Shown here: in pieces, positions 14,953 through 22,995 of the stretch
Position numbering within the stretch: position 1 is the stretch's first letter
Layout of the letters: each line of letters starts with the position of its first letter
Origin: an uncultured Oscillospiraceae bacterium
GTDB lineage: Bacteria > Bacillota > Clostridia > Oscillospirales > Ruminococcaceae
DNA length: 32,083 nucleotides
NCBI GenBank assembly: GCA_934488695.1
Contig: CAKSSH010000015.1
Coordinates: 1 to 32,083 of the forward strand
Direction: 5' to 3'
The notes under the pieces: generated by a model
Seen by the model: only the letters and a program-made list of their open reading frames with translations
Database searches by the model: none
What the model was told of the DNA's origin: nothing
Made by a program: the position numbers and the translations under genes

Positions 14953-16928
14953 TTTTTCTTCCTTTCTGTGTCCTGACCGCGCAGCTTGGCAATACGGTCA
15001 CGCAAATACGCTGCCTGCTCAAACTCCAAAAGCTGTGCCGCACGCCGCATTTCTGCCGTCAGCTCCCGAATCATCTGCTCACGCTCAATGCGTGACAGCT
15101 GCCGCCCATCCTGCAAATCTTTTTTTCGACTGCTGATTTCCAGCACGTCATGCACTTCTTTGATAATAGTCCGCGGCGTGATGCCGTGAGCACGGTTGTA
15201 GGCGTCCTGCAGTTCCCGCCGCCGCTGCGTCTCGGTAATGGCGTTTTGCATGGCCGGCGTCACCTCATCGGCATACATGATAACCTTGCCCTCGGCATTG
15301 CGCGCCGCACGACCGATGATTTGAATCAGCGAGGTCTCACTGCGCAAAAAGCCCTGGCTGTCCGCATCCAGGATGGCAATCAATGAAACCTCCGGCAAGT
15401 CCAGCCCCTCACGCAAAAGATTGATACCGACCAGCACATCATATTCCCCGAGCCGAAGCGCCCGAATCAACTCCATGCGCTCAATCGTGTCCACATCATG
15501 GTGCATATATCGAACCCTGATGCCCAGATCCGCCAAAAACTCGGTCAACTGCTCCGCCATTTTTTTCGTCAGCGTGGTGACCAGTACCCGCTCGTTTTTC
15601 GCAGTGCGTTCATGAATCTCCGACACCAGGTCATCCATCTGCCCCTCAACCGGCTTGACCTCAATCACCGGATCCAGCAACCCGGTCGGCCGAATGACCT
15701 GCTCCACTGTTTGGGCGCTCTTTTCCCGCTCATACGGGCCCGGCGTAGCCGACACAAAAACCGCCTGACCGATTAGCTGTTCAAATTCCTCGAATTTCAA
15801 CGGCCGATTATCAAAAGCCGACGGCAGCCGAAAACCGTAGTCCACCAAGCTCTGCTTCCGCGCCCGATCCCCGGCATACATCGCCCGCAGCTGCGGAAGC
15901 GTAACATGAGACTCATCCACAAAAAGCAAAAAATCCTTTGGAAAATAGTCCAATAAACAGTACGGCCTCTGGCCGGGTAACCGGTCCGACATCACCCGCG
16001 AATAGTTTTCAATTCCACTGCAAAACCCAATCTCCTGCAGCATTTCAATATCATAATTGGTGCGCTGCTCAATACGCTGCGCCTCTAAGAGCTTGTCCTG
16101 CGATTTGAAATACGCAACACGCTCTATAAGCTCCTCTTTGATTTGTGAGATAGCCGAAAGCAGCTTCTGCCGCGGAACAATATAATGGCTGGCCGGATAA
16201 ATTGCCTGATGCGTCAACTGTGCCAGCACCTCGCCGGTCACTGTCTGCACCTCGCAAATTCGCTCGATCTCATCGTCAAAAAACTCTACCCGCACCGCTT
16301 TGTCCTGCCAGTATGCCGGATAAATTTCCAGCACGTCCCCCCGTACACGAAACTGATTGCGCACCGGAGCAACGTCGTTACGCTCATATTGCAGATCGCA
16401 CAGCTGCCGCACCAGTCGGTCACGGTCCTGCCGCTGCCCGACTCGCAGAGACAGCACCATATTTTGGTAATCCTTCGGATCTCCAAGCGTGTAAATGCAG
16501 GAAACACTGGCAACAATGATCACATCGCGCCGTTCGGACAGTGCCGCCGTCGCCGAATGGCGCAGTCGCTCGATCTCGTCGTTGATGGAGCTGTCCTTTT
16601 CAATGTAGGTGTCGGTGTTTGCAATATATGCCTCCGGCTGATAGTAATCATAGTATGATACAAAGTATTCCACCGCATTCTCAGGGAAGAATTCTCTGAA
16701 TTCACTGCAAAGTTGTGCGGCAAGGGTTTTGTTGTGCGCCAAAACAAGCGTCGGACGGTTGACCTTTGCAATGATATTAGCCATTGTAAAGGTCTTACCA
16801 GAACCGGTCACACCCAGCAAAACCTGCTCTTTTAAGCCATTTTCAATGCCTTTTGTAAGCTTCTCTATCGCTTCCGGTTGATCTCCGGTAGGTTGAAATT
16901 TGGAATGTAAAATAAATTTATCCGGCAC
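14949..16928 (-). CDS. uvrB: Excinuclease ABC subunit UvrB
   Basis: UvrB is the damage-verifying helicase-like core of nucleotide excision repair, loaded by UvrA and recruiting UvrC. The 659-residue product has Walker A GVTGSGKT (39-46), the Tyr-rich beta-hairpin YYDYYQPEAYI (about 92-102), the DEAD-type box VDESHVT, and helicase motifs TLTKKMAEQLT and QIIGRAARN. A C-terminal UVR motif (REQMIRELTAEMRRAAQLLE) contacts UvrC. The start is GTG at 16928 with AGAGGGTGA upstream. It is followed by deoC with a four-base overlap. uvrA and uvrC are not in this window. Confidence 0.96.
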   Translation of the reverse strand: MPDKFILHSKFQPTGDQPEAIEKLTKGIENGLKEQVLLGVTGSGKTFTMANIIAKVNRPTLVLAHNKTLAAQLCSEFREFFPENAVEYFVSYYDYYQPEAYIANTDTYIEKDSSINDEIERLRHSATAALSERRDVIIVASVSCIYTLGDPKDYQNMVLSLRVGQRQDRDRLVRQLCDLQYERNDVAPVRNQFRVRGDVLEIYPAYWQDKAVRVEFFDDEIERICEVQTVTGEVLAQLTHQAIYPASHYIVPRQKLLSAISQIKEELIERVAYFKSQDKLLEAQRIEQRTNYDIEMLQEIGFCSGIENYSRVMSDRLPGQRPYCLLDYFPKDFLLFVDESHVTLPQLRAMYAGDRARKQSLVDYGFRLPSAFDNRPLKFEEFEQLIGQAVFVSATPGPYEREKSAQTVEQVIRPTGLLDPVIEVKPVEGQMDDLVSEIHERTAKNERVLVTTLTKKMAEQLTEFLADLGIRVRYMHHDVDTIERMELIRALRLGEYDVLVGINLLREGLDLPEVSLIAILDADSQGFLRSETSLIQIIGRAARNAEGKVIMYADEVTPAMQNAITETQRRRELQDAYNRAHGITPRTIIKEVHDVLEISSRKKDLQDGRQLSRIEREQMIRELTAEMRRAAQLLEFEQAAYLRDRIAKLRGQDTERKKK

Positions 16929-16943
16929 TTATTTCACCCTCTC

Positions 16944-16971
16944 AATATAATCAATATAGGCCAGATTTCAA
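16944..16971 (-). promoter_or_regulatory. Possible proximal promoter of uvrB
   Basis: On the minus strand: TTGAAA (16966-16971), a 16-base spacer, TATATT (16944-16949). Transcription would start almost on the ribosome site, so it may not be used. The distal promoter at 17100 is better placed. Confidence 0.35.
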
Positions 16972-16974
16972 GTG

Positions 16975-17042
16975 AAAATTCGTGTAAGAAATTCTCTGAG
17001 ATAACCCCTAAAATCTGCCTTATACTGAATTACACGAATTTT
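16975..17042. repeat. 13-bp inverted repeat in the uvrB leader
   Basis: AAAATTCGTGTAA (16975-16987) and its exact reverse complement (17030-17042) are 42 bases apart. The arms could be an operator pair, the base of a long RNA stem between the distal promoter and uvrB, or ends left by a small element. Confidence 0.8.
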
Positions 17043-17068
17043 GGTCACAAATTTGCGGATTCGGGGGT

Positions 17069-17080
17069 GAACTCAAATTC
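17069..17080. promoter_or_regulatory. LexA-like site upstream of uvrB
   Basis: GAAC, four bases, ATTC: one mismatch from the GAAC-N4-GTTC core of Gram-positive SOS boxes. It is just downstream of the -10 of the distal uvrB promoter, a usual place for repression. With only eight fixed bases, chance is possible. Confidence 0.4.
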
Positions 17081-17099
17081 CATAACACATCGTAAAGCT

Positions 17100-17128
17100 A
17101 TAATAGCACAAAAAACCCGAATTGTAAA
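17100..17128 (-). promoter_or_regulatory. Distal sigma-A promoter reading toward uvrB
   Basis: On the minus strand: TTTACA (17123-17128), a 17-base spacer, TATTAT (17100-17105). It gives a leader of about 165 bases that contains the inverted repeat. Confidence 0.7.
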
Positions 17129-17130
17129 TA

Positions 17131-17161
17131 TAGAAAGGGGCAGCATTTGCCGTGCCGCCCC
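17131..17161 (-). terminator. Terminator downstream of the integrase remnant
   Basis: On the minus strand a 9-bp stem (17153-17161 with 17137-17145, one G-T pair) is followed by TTTCTATATTT. It lies 11 bases past the integrase stop codon, so the 3' end of that gene is intact. Confidence 0.7.
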
Positions 17162-17171
17162 CTGAATAGAG

Positions 17172-17384
17172 CTATAATGTTAAGCCGTCAAAAGCAGCAG
17201 TAACATCAAAATCACTGTAATCAAACACCCTCTCTTTTTCATTAAAATCGGTCGGTCTTCTCGGCACAACATCGTCCATATGTTCCTTGAGTTCGCCTGC
17301 CCCGTCAGCGATAATTTCCCGATTATCTACATAAATATCCGCTGTCCCTATCTCCTTTGCGTGACCGAGAATCTTAGAAATCGC
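17172..17384 (-). pseudogene. 3' remnant of a tyrosine recombinase (integrase)
   Basis: Reading the minus strand from 17384 to the TAG at 17172-17174 gives about 70 codons. They begin AISKILGHAKEIGTADIYVD and go on REIIADGAGELKEHMDD, ending with an acidic tail. ILGHA...TADIYVD is the last part of the catalytic domain of phage and ICE tyrosine integrases, with the conserved His and nucleophilic Tyr. The codon before the fragment in frame is a stop, and upstream sequence in all frames shows no HxLRHT-type box II region. This is a truncated, dead gene. Its terminator survives. I found no matching att repeats in the window. Confidence 0.7.
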
Positions 17385-17557
17385 TTATCGTATATCATAT
17401 GTGCCATTACCATTCTTGTGGTGTTCTGGATGATAGGCGAAAGCTCATTTTCAAACCAGAGCTTATTCGTCGCGCTTAAGCTTTCTTTGTTTTTTGATCA
17501 CGATCGGTTTTTTCTGTGCTATTCATCAAGGCGGCGGTAAAAGGGGAGATCCCGCAT
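17385..17557. other. Gene-free scar between integrase remnant and araC-type gene
   Basis: A+T-rich DNA with short open frames on both strands that have no ribosome site and no familiar motif. It probably holds decayed sequence from the same element as the integrase fragment. The region shows no repeats or terminators that I can support. Confidence 0.5.
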
Positions 17558-18382
17558 TTAATATTCGTTGTCTTTTTTATATTTTCCCGGCGATACCCCG
17601 GAAATAGACTTAAAAATTCTGCTAAAGTAAAACGGATCGTCAAAACCGGTATATTCGGCGATTTCGTTGAGCGTCATCTGAGCGCTTTTCAGCAGCGTTT
17701 TTGCATAGGAAACCCGAAGCTGATTGCGATAGGTCACCGGCGTAACGCCCGACCACCGCTTGAAAAGGCGTCGGAAATAGCTTTCGCTGACACCGCACAG
17801 CGCCGCATAATGGGCAATGCTTTTGTTTTCGTTCCATTCGGCTTTCAGCTTTTCAATTCCCTTTCGGATGGGGTAATAGTCGCGGTCTTTTTCCCGTTGG
17901 CCGGACAACACCGATAAAAGCAGTTCGTAAAACCGCGTTTTCTTCATTAAGGGGCTTTCGGGAATTTCATGACAGGCCGAAGACAGCTCTGCAATCTGAT
18001 TTTTCAGCCGGTTGTGCTCGTCGCTCGCCATTTTGCAAAGCGTATCGGATAAAGTAATAAAATTTCCAAGATTGTCCTTCAGTCGGAAATTCACAACATA
18101 GGCGTTGACGCGCACAGGCTTTTTGAAGCATTCAAACCGCACCCGATACCGACAGCCCTCCGGTGTATAGATAAGGTCGCCGGGGCGGGCGGTAAAGCTG
18201 TCGGTCTCTGTTTTATAATGCGCCTGCAATCCATCGCAAATTCTTATAAAACCGCTCATTTTACGCGGCGTTTTTTCATAGCCGAGGTATTGGCCGCCGT
18301 CGTTCCAGTGCTGTTCCACCACTTCAATGTCGCAGGCGGTAATATCCGTGTGAAACAGCGTCTGGGCTTCTAAAAGCTTCAT
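17558..18382 (-). CDS. AraC-family transcriptional regulator
   Basis: The 274-residue product has an N-terminal cupin-like sensor half (HWNDGGQYLGYEK, ARPGDLIYTPEG) and a C-terminal pair of helix-turn-helix motifs at about residues 175-272. The signatures are IAHYAALCGVSESYFRRLFK and LNEIAEYTGFDDPFYFSRIF, ending GVSPGKYKK. Such regulators bind sugars or related ligands and usually activate a neighbouring operon. It diverges from the oxidoreductase and isomerase genes at 18656-20643, its likely targets. Two palindromes in the gap are candidate binding sites. The ligand is unknown. Confidence 0.93.
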   Translation of the reverse strand: MKLLEAQTLFHTDITACDIEVVEQHWNDGGQYLGYEKTPRKMSGFIRICDGLQAHYKTETDSFTARPGDLIYTPEGCRYRVRFECFKKPVRVNAYVVNFRLKDNLGNFITLSDTLCKMASDEHNRLKNQIAELSSACHEIPESPLMKKTRFYELLLSVLSGQREKDRDYYPIRKGIEKLKAEWNENKSIAHYAALCGVSESYFRRLFKRWSGVTPVTYRNQLRVSYAKTLLKSAQMTLNEIAEYTGFDDPFYFSRIFKSISGVSPGKYKKDNEY

Positions 18383-18416
18383 AAACTGTCCGGCTCCTTT
18401 CGCACAAGCAATTTTT

Positions 18417-18470
18417 CCGAAAAAATATAATTTCGGAGGGAATTTTCAAAACAACTATAACATAATAGTT
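18417..18470. promoter_or_regulatory. Palindromic operator candidates in the AraC-oxidoreductase gap
   Basis: CCGAAA-N8-TTTCGG (18417-18436) overlaps a TTATAT -10-like box reading toward the AraC gene. AACTAT-N6-ATAGTT (18453-18470) lies just beyond. Either could bind the regulator. No consensus promoter toward the oxidoreductase was found in the remaining 185 bases, which would fit an activator-dependent promoter. Confidence 0.4.
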
Positions 18471-18655
18471 CCGTTTTGTCCATAATTTTCCGATTTTGCT
18501 ATGGTACTTTCGGCTTTGTAAATCTAAACTGAACACAGAAGGCCAAAATGCGGACAGCCAATCATAGACGATCGGTAAAAAAGTAAATTTCGGTTTATGC
18601 GCGGCGCTTTTGGCCGAGAAAAGTCACACATTTTTCTTTGAAGGGGGATTTTTAC

Positions 18656-19783
18656 ATGAGCTTTCAAAAATGCAGGGTTGCACTGATCGGCAGTGGTATG
18701 ATCAGCGGCGTCTATCTTGAAAATCTCAAAAGTTTTGACGCGATAGAGCTGGTGGGCTGTTCGGATATCGTTCCGGAACGTGCAAAAAAGCGCGCGGAGG
18801 AATTCGGCATTGCCGCCATGACAAACGAGGAGATCTTAAACGATCCCGAAATTGAACTGGTGGTGAACACGACCTACCCACTGGCGCACTACGATGTTGC
18901 AAAGCAGTGCCTTTTGCACGGCAAGCACGTTTACACCGAAAAGCTGATCGTGGAAACTTTAGAGCAGGCAAAGGAGCTTCAAGCGATCGCCGACGAGCGC
19001 GGCCTGTTCTTCGGCGGCGCGCCGGACACCTGGCTTGGCGGCAGCGCGCAGTTAGCAAAGCTGATCATAGAAGGCGGCCTGATCGGTACGCTCACCATGG
19101 TGGACGCCACGCTGTTCCGTTCTTATCACAATGAGCGGTTCAGCACGAGTGCGGAAAAGCGCTTTTCCTTTTGCCGTCACGGCGGCATTATTTTTGATAT
19201 GGGCGCGTATTACCTTTCGCACATGGCCTTTTTATTGGGGCCGATCGCCGAGGTTTCGGGCTTGGGCGAGATCCGTAATCCCAACCGCGTTTATGAAAAT
19301 CCGCAAAATCCCGCCTGCGGCGAAAAAATGACGGTGGAATCCTGGAACAATGTCACCGGTTCCTTAAAATTCAAAAACGGTGTGTTCGGTCATTTGACCG
19401 TGAGCGCCGAGGGCAGCGCTGTGATGAACCGCTTTATCATCAGCGGCACGGACGGAATGCTCGACCTCGGCGATCCCAACGAGTATGAGGATCACGTCAC
19501 CGTGACAAACAAGAGCGGACAGCAAAGCGTGATCTATACGCCGTTTGGCTACCATGGCAAAAACTTCCGCGGCATTGGCGTTTTGGACGCGGTCTATGCG
19601 CTGAAAAACGGCAGAATGCCGCGCACGAACGGTGCGTTTTGCACCCATGTTTTAGAGGCAGCCAACGGTATTTGCGAAAGCATTGAAACGCGGTCGGTTT
19701 ACCGCATGACGACCTCGATCGAGCCGCCAAAACCGCTGCCGGCCGGTTATACGGAATATCCGGAGCTGGTTTTTACAAAGTAA
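18656..19783 (+). CDS. Gfo/Idh/MocA-family oxidoreductase
   Basis: A 375-residue NAD(P)-dependent dehydrogenase of the sugar/polyol type. The Rossmann N-terminus has ALIGSGMISGVY (9-20). The family Lys is Lys96 in YTEKL (normally EKP; here Leu replaces Pro). The second domain has HGGIIFDMGAYYLSH, the usual GGxxxDxGxxxxxH region, at about 181-195. The substrate cannot be deduced; myo-inositol, hexuronate or other sugar derivatives are possible. ATG 18656 was chosen for GAAGGGGGA at good spacing. An isomerase-like gene follows 80 bases on and an AraC regulator diverges from it, so this is probably a small carbohydrate-use cassette. Confidence 0.93.
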   Translation: MSFQKCRVALIGSGMISGVYLENLKSFDAIELVGCSDIVPERAKKRAEEFGIAAMTNEEILNDPEIELVVNTTYPLAHYDVAKQCLLHGKHVYTEKLIVETLEQAKELQAIADERGLFFGGAPDTWLGGSAQLAKLIIEGGLIGTLTMVDATLFRSYHNERFSTSAEKRFSFCRHGGIIFDMGAYYLSHMAFLLGPIAEVSGLGEIRNPNRVYENPQNPACGEKMTVESWNNVTGSLKFKNGVFGHLTVSAEGSAVMNRFIISGTDGMLDLGDPNEYEDHVTVTNKSGQQSVIYTPFGYHGKNFRGIGVLDAVYALKNGRMPRTNGAFCTHVLEAANGICESIETRSVYRMTTSIEPPKPLPAGYTEYPELVFTK

Positions 19784-19863
19784 TTTTGGGGTGCTGTAAA
19801 ATGCACTGCGTCATTTAAAAAATTCAATGATACGAAAACGAATATTGGAAAGGAAGACCTTTT

Positions 19864-20643
19864 ATGCAATTTGGTATTCAAATGTATACCCTGCGCGACT
19901 TTATGACAAACGAAAAAGACCTTGAAAACACCCTGCGGCGCGTGGCCGAAATGGGCTATCAAAACGTACAGATCACGCCGCCGGCCTTTACCACGGCACA
20001 GAAATTAAGCGAACAGCTGAAAAGCTTTGGATTGAAAGCGGATTCCGCTATTTGCGGTTTATATAACATTCCAAACCGCATTCCGGAAATTCTGGCGGCG
20101 GCAGAAGCACTCGGAACCGACGTGGTTCGCACGGACTCTATTAAACCGGAGGATCGCACCACTGCCGACGGCTATCACCGCGCGGCCGAGCACCTGAACC
20201 GCTGCGGAAAAGCCCTTTTTGAAGAAGGCAAGAAATTTATGTATCACTTTCATTCCTTTGAGTTTGTCAAGCTTCAAAACACGCGCGGCATTGATATTCT
20301 GCTTTCCGAAACTGATCCTCGGTATGTGATGTTTCAGCCCGACGTATTCTGGCTGACTGCCGCCGGAGAGGAGCCTTCAAAAGCGCTTAAAATGTTTGAA
20401 GGCCGCGCAAAATATATGCACTTAAAGGATTATGTGATCGTGCCGCAAAGCTCTCGGAAATTAGAGGAAACCAAAAGGGCGTCGGCGCCGGTCGGCACAG
20501 GAAACCTCAACTGGGACGGCATTTTGAAGACTGCCCGTAAGATCGGCATTGAAAATTTTGTGGTTGAGGACGACATGGGCGTGCTGGATCCCTTTGAAAG
20601 CGCGGCCGAGAGTATTGAAAACATGAAAAAGCTTGGATTTTAA
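19864..20643 (+). CDS. Sugar phosphate isomerase/epimerase-like TIM barrel
   Basis: The 259-residue product belongs to the xylose isomerase-like superfamily (IolE/IolI-type barrels). It starts MQFGIQMYTLRDF. Likely metal-site residues lie in MYHFHSFEF, FQPDVFWL, YMHLKDY and VVEDDMG, one per barrel strand. Partners of this kind often work with a Gfo/Idh dehydrogenase on keto-sugars or inositol derivatives, as the neighbour suggests. AAAGGAAG precedes the ATG. No clear terminator follows on the plus strand. Confidence 0.9.
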   Translation: MQFGIQMYTLRDFMTNEKDLENTLRRVAEMGYQNVQITPPAFTTAQKLSEQLKSFGLKADSAICGLYNIPNRIPEILAAAEALGTDVVRTDSIKPEDRTTADGYHRAAEHLNRCGKALFEEGKKFMYHFHSFEFVKLQNTRGIDILLSETDPRYVMFQPDVFWLTAAGEEPSKALKMFEGRAKYMHLKDYVIVPQSSRKLEETKRASAPVGTGNLNWDGILKTARKIGIENFVVEDDMGVLDPFESAAESIENMKKLGF

Positions 20644-20848
20644 AAGGCTTTTGTTATCATTTGCCGTCCGTGCGTATTTGCGTTTTTGTGTTTTGCAGGC
20701 TGCCGGAAGTGCGGCTGTGACCGGTATTTTTATATTTCCTTTGATTTTATTGTTAAAGGACTGGATTTTTTGGGCTTTTGTAGATAAAATAGTACTCAGC
20801 AAAAGAGCGCTGTCAAGCGCAGGGAGTTAAACCTTAGGTCGTCGCGTG

Positions 20849-20928
20849 CGAAAATGCGCGGCGGGGTTGAATTATCTTTATGACAATGCACTTCGGCTTC
20901 GGGTGTCTGGAATTATTCGCCAAAATCG
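20849..20928 (+). pseudogene. Relic of an ABC-transporter permease gene
   Basis: The 71 bases at 20858-20928 match, as the reverse complement, 26621-26691 inside the large ABC gene, with four differences and no gaps. The reading frame encodes AAGLNYLYDNALRLRVSGII, the same residues as in that gene, and similarity fades on both sides. There is no start or domain around it. It is a fragment of a paralogous or duplicated gene; the rest of the gap 20644-20975 holds nothing I can recognise. Confidence 0.8.
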
Positions 20929-20974
20929 CCTCGGTGTCGGTGCCGGGTTTCTTCCGAAAAAAACGACCTTTCGC

Positions 20975-21005
20975 AAAAAGCGGCCGGGGTTATTTCCCCG
21001 GCCGC
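20975..21005 (-). terminator. Terminator of putP
   Basis: A 10-bp perfect stem GCGGCCGGGG/CCCCGGCCGC (20980-20989 and 20996-21005), with T5 following on the minus strand, just past the putP stop. Confidence 0.85.
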
Positions 21006-21010
21006 ATGTC

Positions 21011-22564
21011 TTATCCTTTTTTCAATTCGGCTTTTACGGCGTCAAAGGTATCTGTAATTTCCTTTTCCGGCGCCCGCGTCAAAAGACTGACAACCACAAC
21101 CGTGATGAGCCCCAATAAAAACGCCGGCAGCAGCTCATAAATATCCAGTGCCGTGCCCTTGCCGATCCCTTCTCGAATCAGATATTTCCAGACAAACACC
21201 ATCACACCGCCGACAATCATCCCGGCAATAGCGCCCTGCTTGTTGGTCCTCTTCCAAAACAGTGCGCAAAGCACTACCGGACCGAAGGCGGCACCAAAGC
21301 CGGCCCAGGCAAACGAGACAATGGTAAAGACCGAGCTGTTAGGATTGCGCGCCAAGAAAACGGCGATGATTGAAATCACAACGACCGAAATGCGTGCCAG
21401 CAAAATGGACTGCTTGGCCGTCATCTTAACCTTGCAGGACTCCTGCAAAAGATTTTGCGAAATACCCGACGCCGCCGCAAGCAGCTGACTGTCCGCCGTC
21501 GACATCGTTGACGCCAGAATCCCCGCCAGAATAATCCCGGCCACAAAAGCGGGGATAAATCCATACCGGCTCAGTACCTTGGAAATATCCACAATAATCG
21601 TCTCGGCCGCACTGGCATTTTCATAAGCCGGCAGAACCCCGGATTTCATGAGGGTGTAACCGATTACACCGATAAGCACGGCAACGCCCATGGAAATAAA
21701 GACCCAAACGCTGGCCACCCGGCGCGACGTTTTCAGCTTGTTGGGGTCCTCAATCGCCATAAACCGCAGCAAAATGTGCGGCATCCCGAAGTACCCCAGC
21801 CCCCAGGCCAACGTTGACAGCACCTTCAGACAACCGAAATCTCCCGAGCTGCCGCCGACCACGTCATAGCTGCCGAACAGATTCAGATACCCCGGCAACG
21901 CATGGGCATTATCGAAAATATGTGTAAAACCGCCGCTAAGCCCCTCGCCGAAGCCGATTACGACAAAAAGTGCAATCGTCATGATAATGCTTTGTACAAA
22001 GTCGGTCGTTGAAGCGGCTAAAAAGCCACCCAACGTGCAGTAAATAATAATGACCGCAGCGCTGAGCACCATCGCCAGCATGTAATCCATGCCGAACAGA
22101 GTGGAAAACAGCTTTCCGCAGGCCGCAAAGCCCGACGCCGTGTACGGAATGAAGAAAATAACAATCATCAGTGCGGAAATCGTTGTCAAAACCCGACTTT
22201 TGTCCCCAAACCGACGGGCAAAAAAGTCCGGGATCGTGAATGCATCGATCCGACTGCTGTAAAGCCGGATCCGTTTGGCCACAAACAGCCAGTTTAAATA
22301 GGTGCCGATGGCCAGACCGATCGCCGTCCACGACGCTTCCGAAATGCCCAGCATCATAGCAACCGCCGGCAGCCCCATCAAAAGCCAGCCGCTCATGTCC
22401 GACGCCTCGGCGCTCATTGCAGTTACAAGCGGCCCCAGACTGCGACCGCCCAGATAAAAGTCTCCCGAAGTCTTGTTGCGATCGGTTACCGCAAAGCCGA
22501 TCGCCAGCATCAGGATCATGTACAGCACAATAGCCGAAAGAATGATCCAGCTTGTTGTCGTCAT
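21011..22564 (-). CDS. putP: Sodium/proline symporter
   Basis: The 517-residue product has about 13 membrane segments and belongs to the sodium:solute symporter family. DFYLGGRSLGPLVTAMSAEA and SDMSGWLLMGLPA (about 36-67) are the PutP region that binds Na+ and proline. SVWVFISMGVAVLIGVIGY and the Ser-rich ILASTMSTADSQLLAAASG also fit PutP closely. It imports proline with Na+ for nutrition or osmoprotection. GGAAGGG precedes the ATG, and a consensus promoter lies just upstream. It is monocistronic, ending in its own terminator. Confidence 0.93.
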   Translation of the reverse strand: MTTTSWIILSAIVLYMILMLAIGFAVTDRNKTSGDFYLGGRSLGPLVTAMSAEASDMSGWLLMGLPAVAMMLGISEASWTAIGLAIGTYLNWLFVAKRIRLYSSRIDAFTIPDFFARRFGDKSRVLTTISALMIVIFFIPYTASGFAACGKLFSTLFGMDYMLAMVLSAAVIIIYCTLGGFLAASTTDFVQSIIMTIALFVVIGFGEGLSGGFTHIFDNAHALPGYLNLFGSYDVVGGSSGDFGCLKVLSTLAWGLGYFGMPHILLRFMAIEDPNKLKTSRRVASVWVFISMGVAVLIGVIGYTLMKSGVLPAYENASAAETIIVDISKVLSRYGFIPAFVAGIILAGILASTMSTADSQLLAAASGISQNLLQESCKVKMTAKQSILLARISVVVISIIAVFLARNPNSSVFTIVSFAWAGFGAAFGPVVLCALFWKRTNKQGAIAGMIVGGVMVFVWKYLIREGIGKGTALDIYELLPAFLLGLITVVVVSLLTRAPEKEITDTFDAVKAELKKG

Positions 22565-22598
22565 AGAAAAACCCTTCCTTTTTTAAGACATTTTCTGA

Positions 22599-22627
22599 AG
22601 TATACCACATTTTGGCCGCAAACGCAA
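22599..22627 (-). promoter_or_regulatory. Sigma-A promoter of putP
   Basis: On the minus strand: TTGCGT (22622-22627), a 17-base spacer, TATACT (22599-22604), about 35 bases before the ATG. Confidence 0.75.
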
Positions 22628-22672
22628 TGCCGCTGTGCAAAAAAACCAATTTTTAGCTTTTTTGCCTAAAAA

Positions 22673-22700
22673 AGAAAAAAGCCCGCCGCGCGGGCCTTTT
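22673..22700 (-). terminator. Terminator of the small XRE gene
   Basis: GCCCGC (22681-22686) pairs with GCGGGC (22690-22695) around CGC. A run of A on the left, T on the minus strand, follows the stem; there is a T5 run on the plus side too. Confidence 0.75.
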
Positions 22701-22909
22701 TACTGCTTATGGAATTTCGGGTCATCTGTACGCTCGACCAGATAATCAATGGAGACCCCAAAATAGTCCGCCAGCCGAATCAATTCGGCAATGCCGGGCT
22801 CCCTTTCTCCGGTTTCATAACGGCTAATGGTGTTTTGGTTGGTGTTTAGCTCCATTGCCAATCGAAGCTGGGAAATATGTCGCTGCCGCCGTAATTCGCG
22901 CAATCTCAT
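22700..22909 (-). CDS. Small XRE-family (Cro/CI-type) repressor
   Basis: A 69-residue protein that is nearly all helix-turn-helix domain. RRQRHISQLRLAMELNTNQN holds the first helices, and NTISRYETGEREP is the recognition helix and the typical GxxxP-type turn. LADYFGVSIDYLV completes the five-helix fold. A strong ribosome site (AAGGGGGG) precedes the ATG. It diverges from the membrane-protein gene at 22996, and the shared gap has a palindrome over that promoter, so it probably represses that gene and perhaps itself. The signal sensed is unknown. Confidence 0.9.
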   Translation of the reverse strand: MRLRELRRQRHISQLRLAMELNTNQNTISRYETGEREPGIAELIRLADYFGVSIDYLVERTDDPKFHKQ

Positions 22910-22920
22910 AAAATCCCCCC

Positions 22921-22949
22921 TTGACTTTATTATCCCATATTGGTATAAT
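22921..22949 (+). promoter_or_regulatory. Sigma-A promoter of the DUF4190-type gene
   Basis: TTGACT (22921-22926), a 17-base spacer, TATAAT (22944-22949): near consensus. The spacer itself contains TATCCCATATTGG, which resembles a half-site of the palindrome downstream. Confidence 0.85.
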
Positions 22950-22951
22950 AT

Positions 22952-22974
22952 AAATATCCCGAAATGGGATATTT
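22952..22974. promoter_or_regulatory. Palindromic operator at the transcription start
   Basis: AAATATCCC (22952-22960) and GGGATATTT (22966-22974) form a 9-bp inverted repeat around five bases. It covers the predicted transcription start, right after the -10. It is the likely binding site of the divergent XRE protein, with a partial second site (ATCCCA) in the promoter spacer. Confidence 0.65.
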
Positions 22975-22995
22975 ATGCAGAAAGAAGGTTTTAAA

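Noticed and set aside
17280..17540. Hydrophobic 86-residue open frame on the plus strand
   Set aside because: No ribosome site, and it overlaps the integrase remnant on the other strand.
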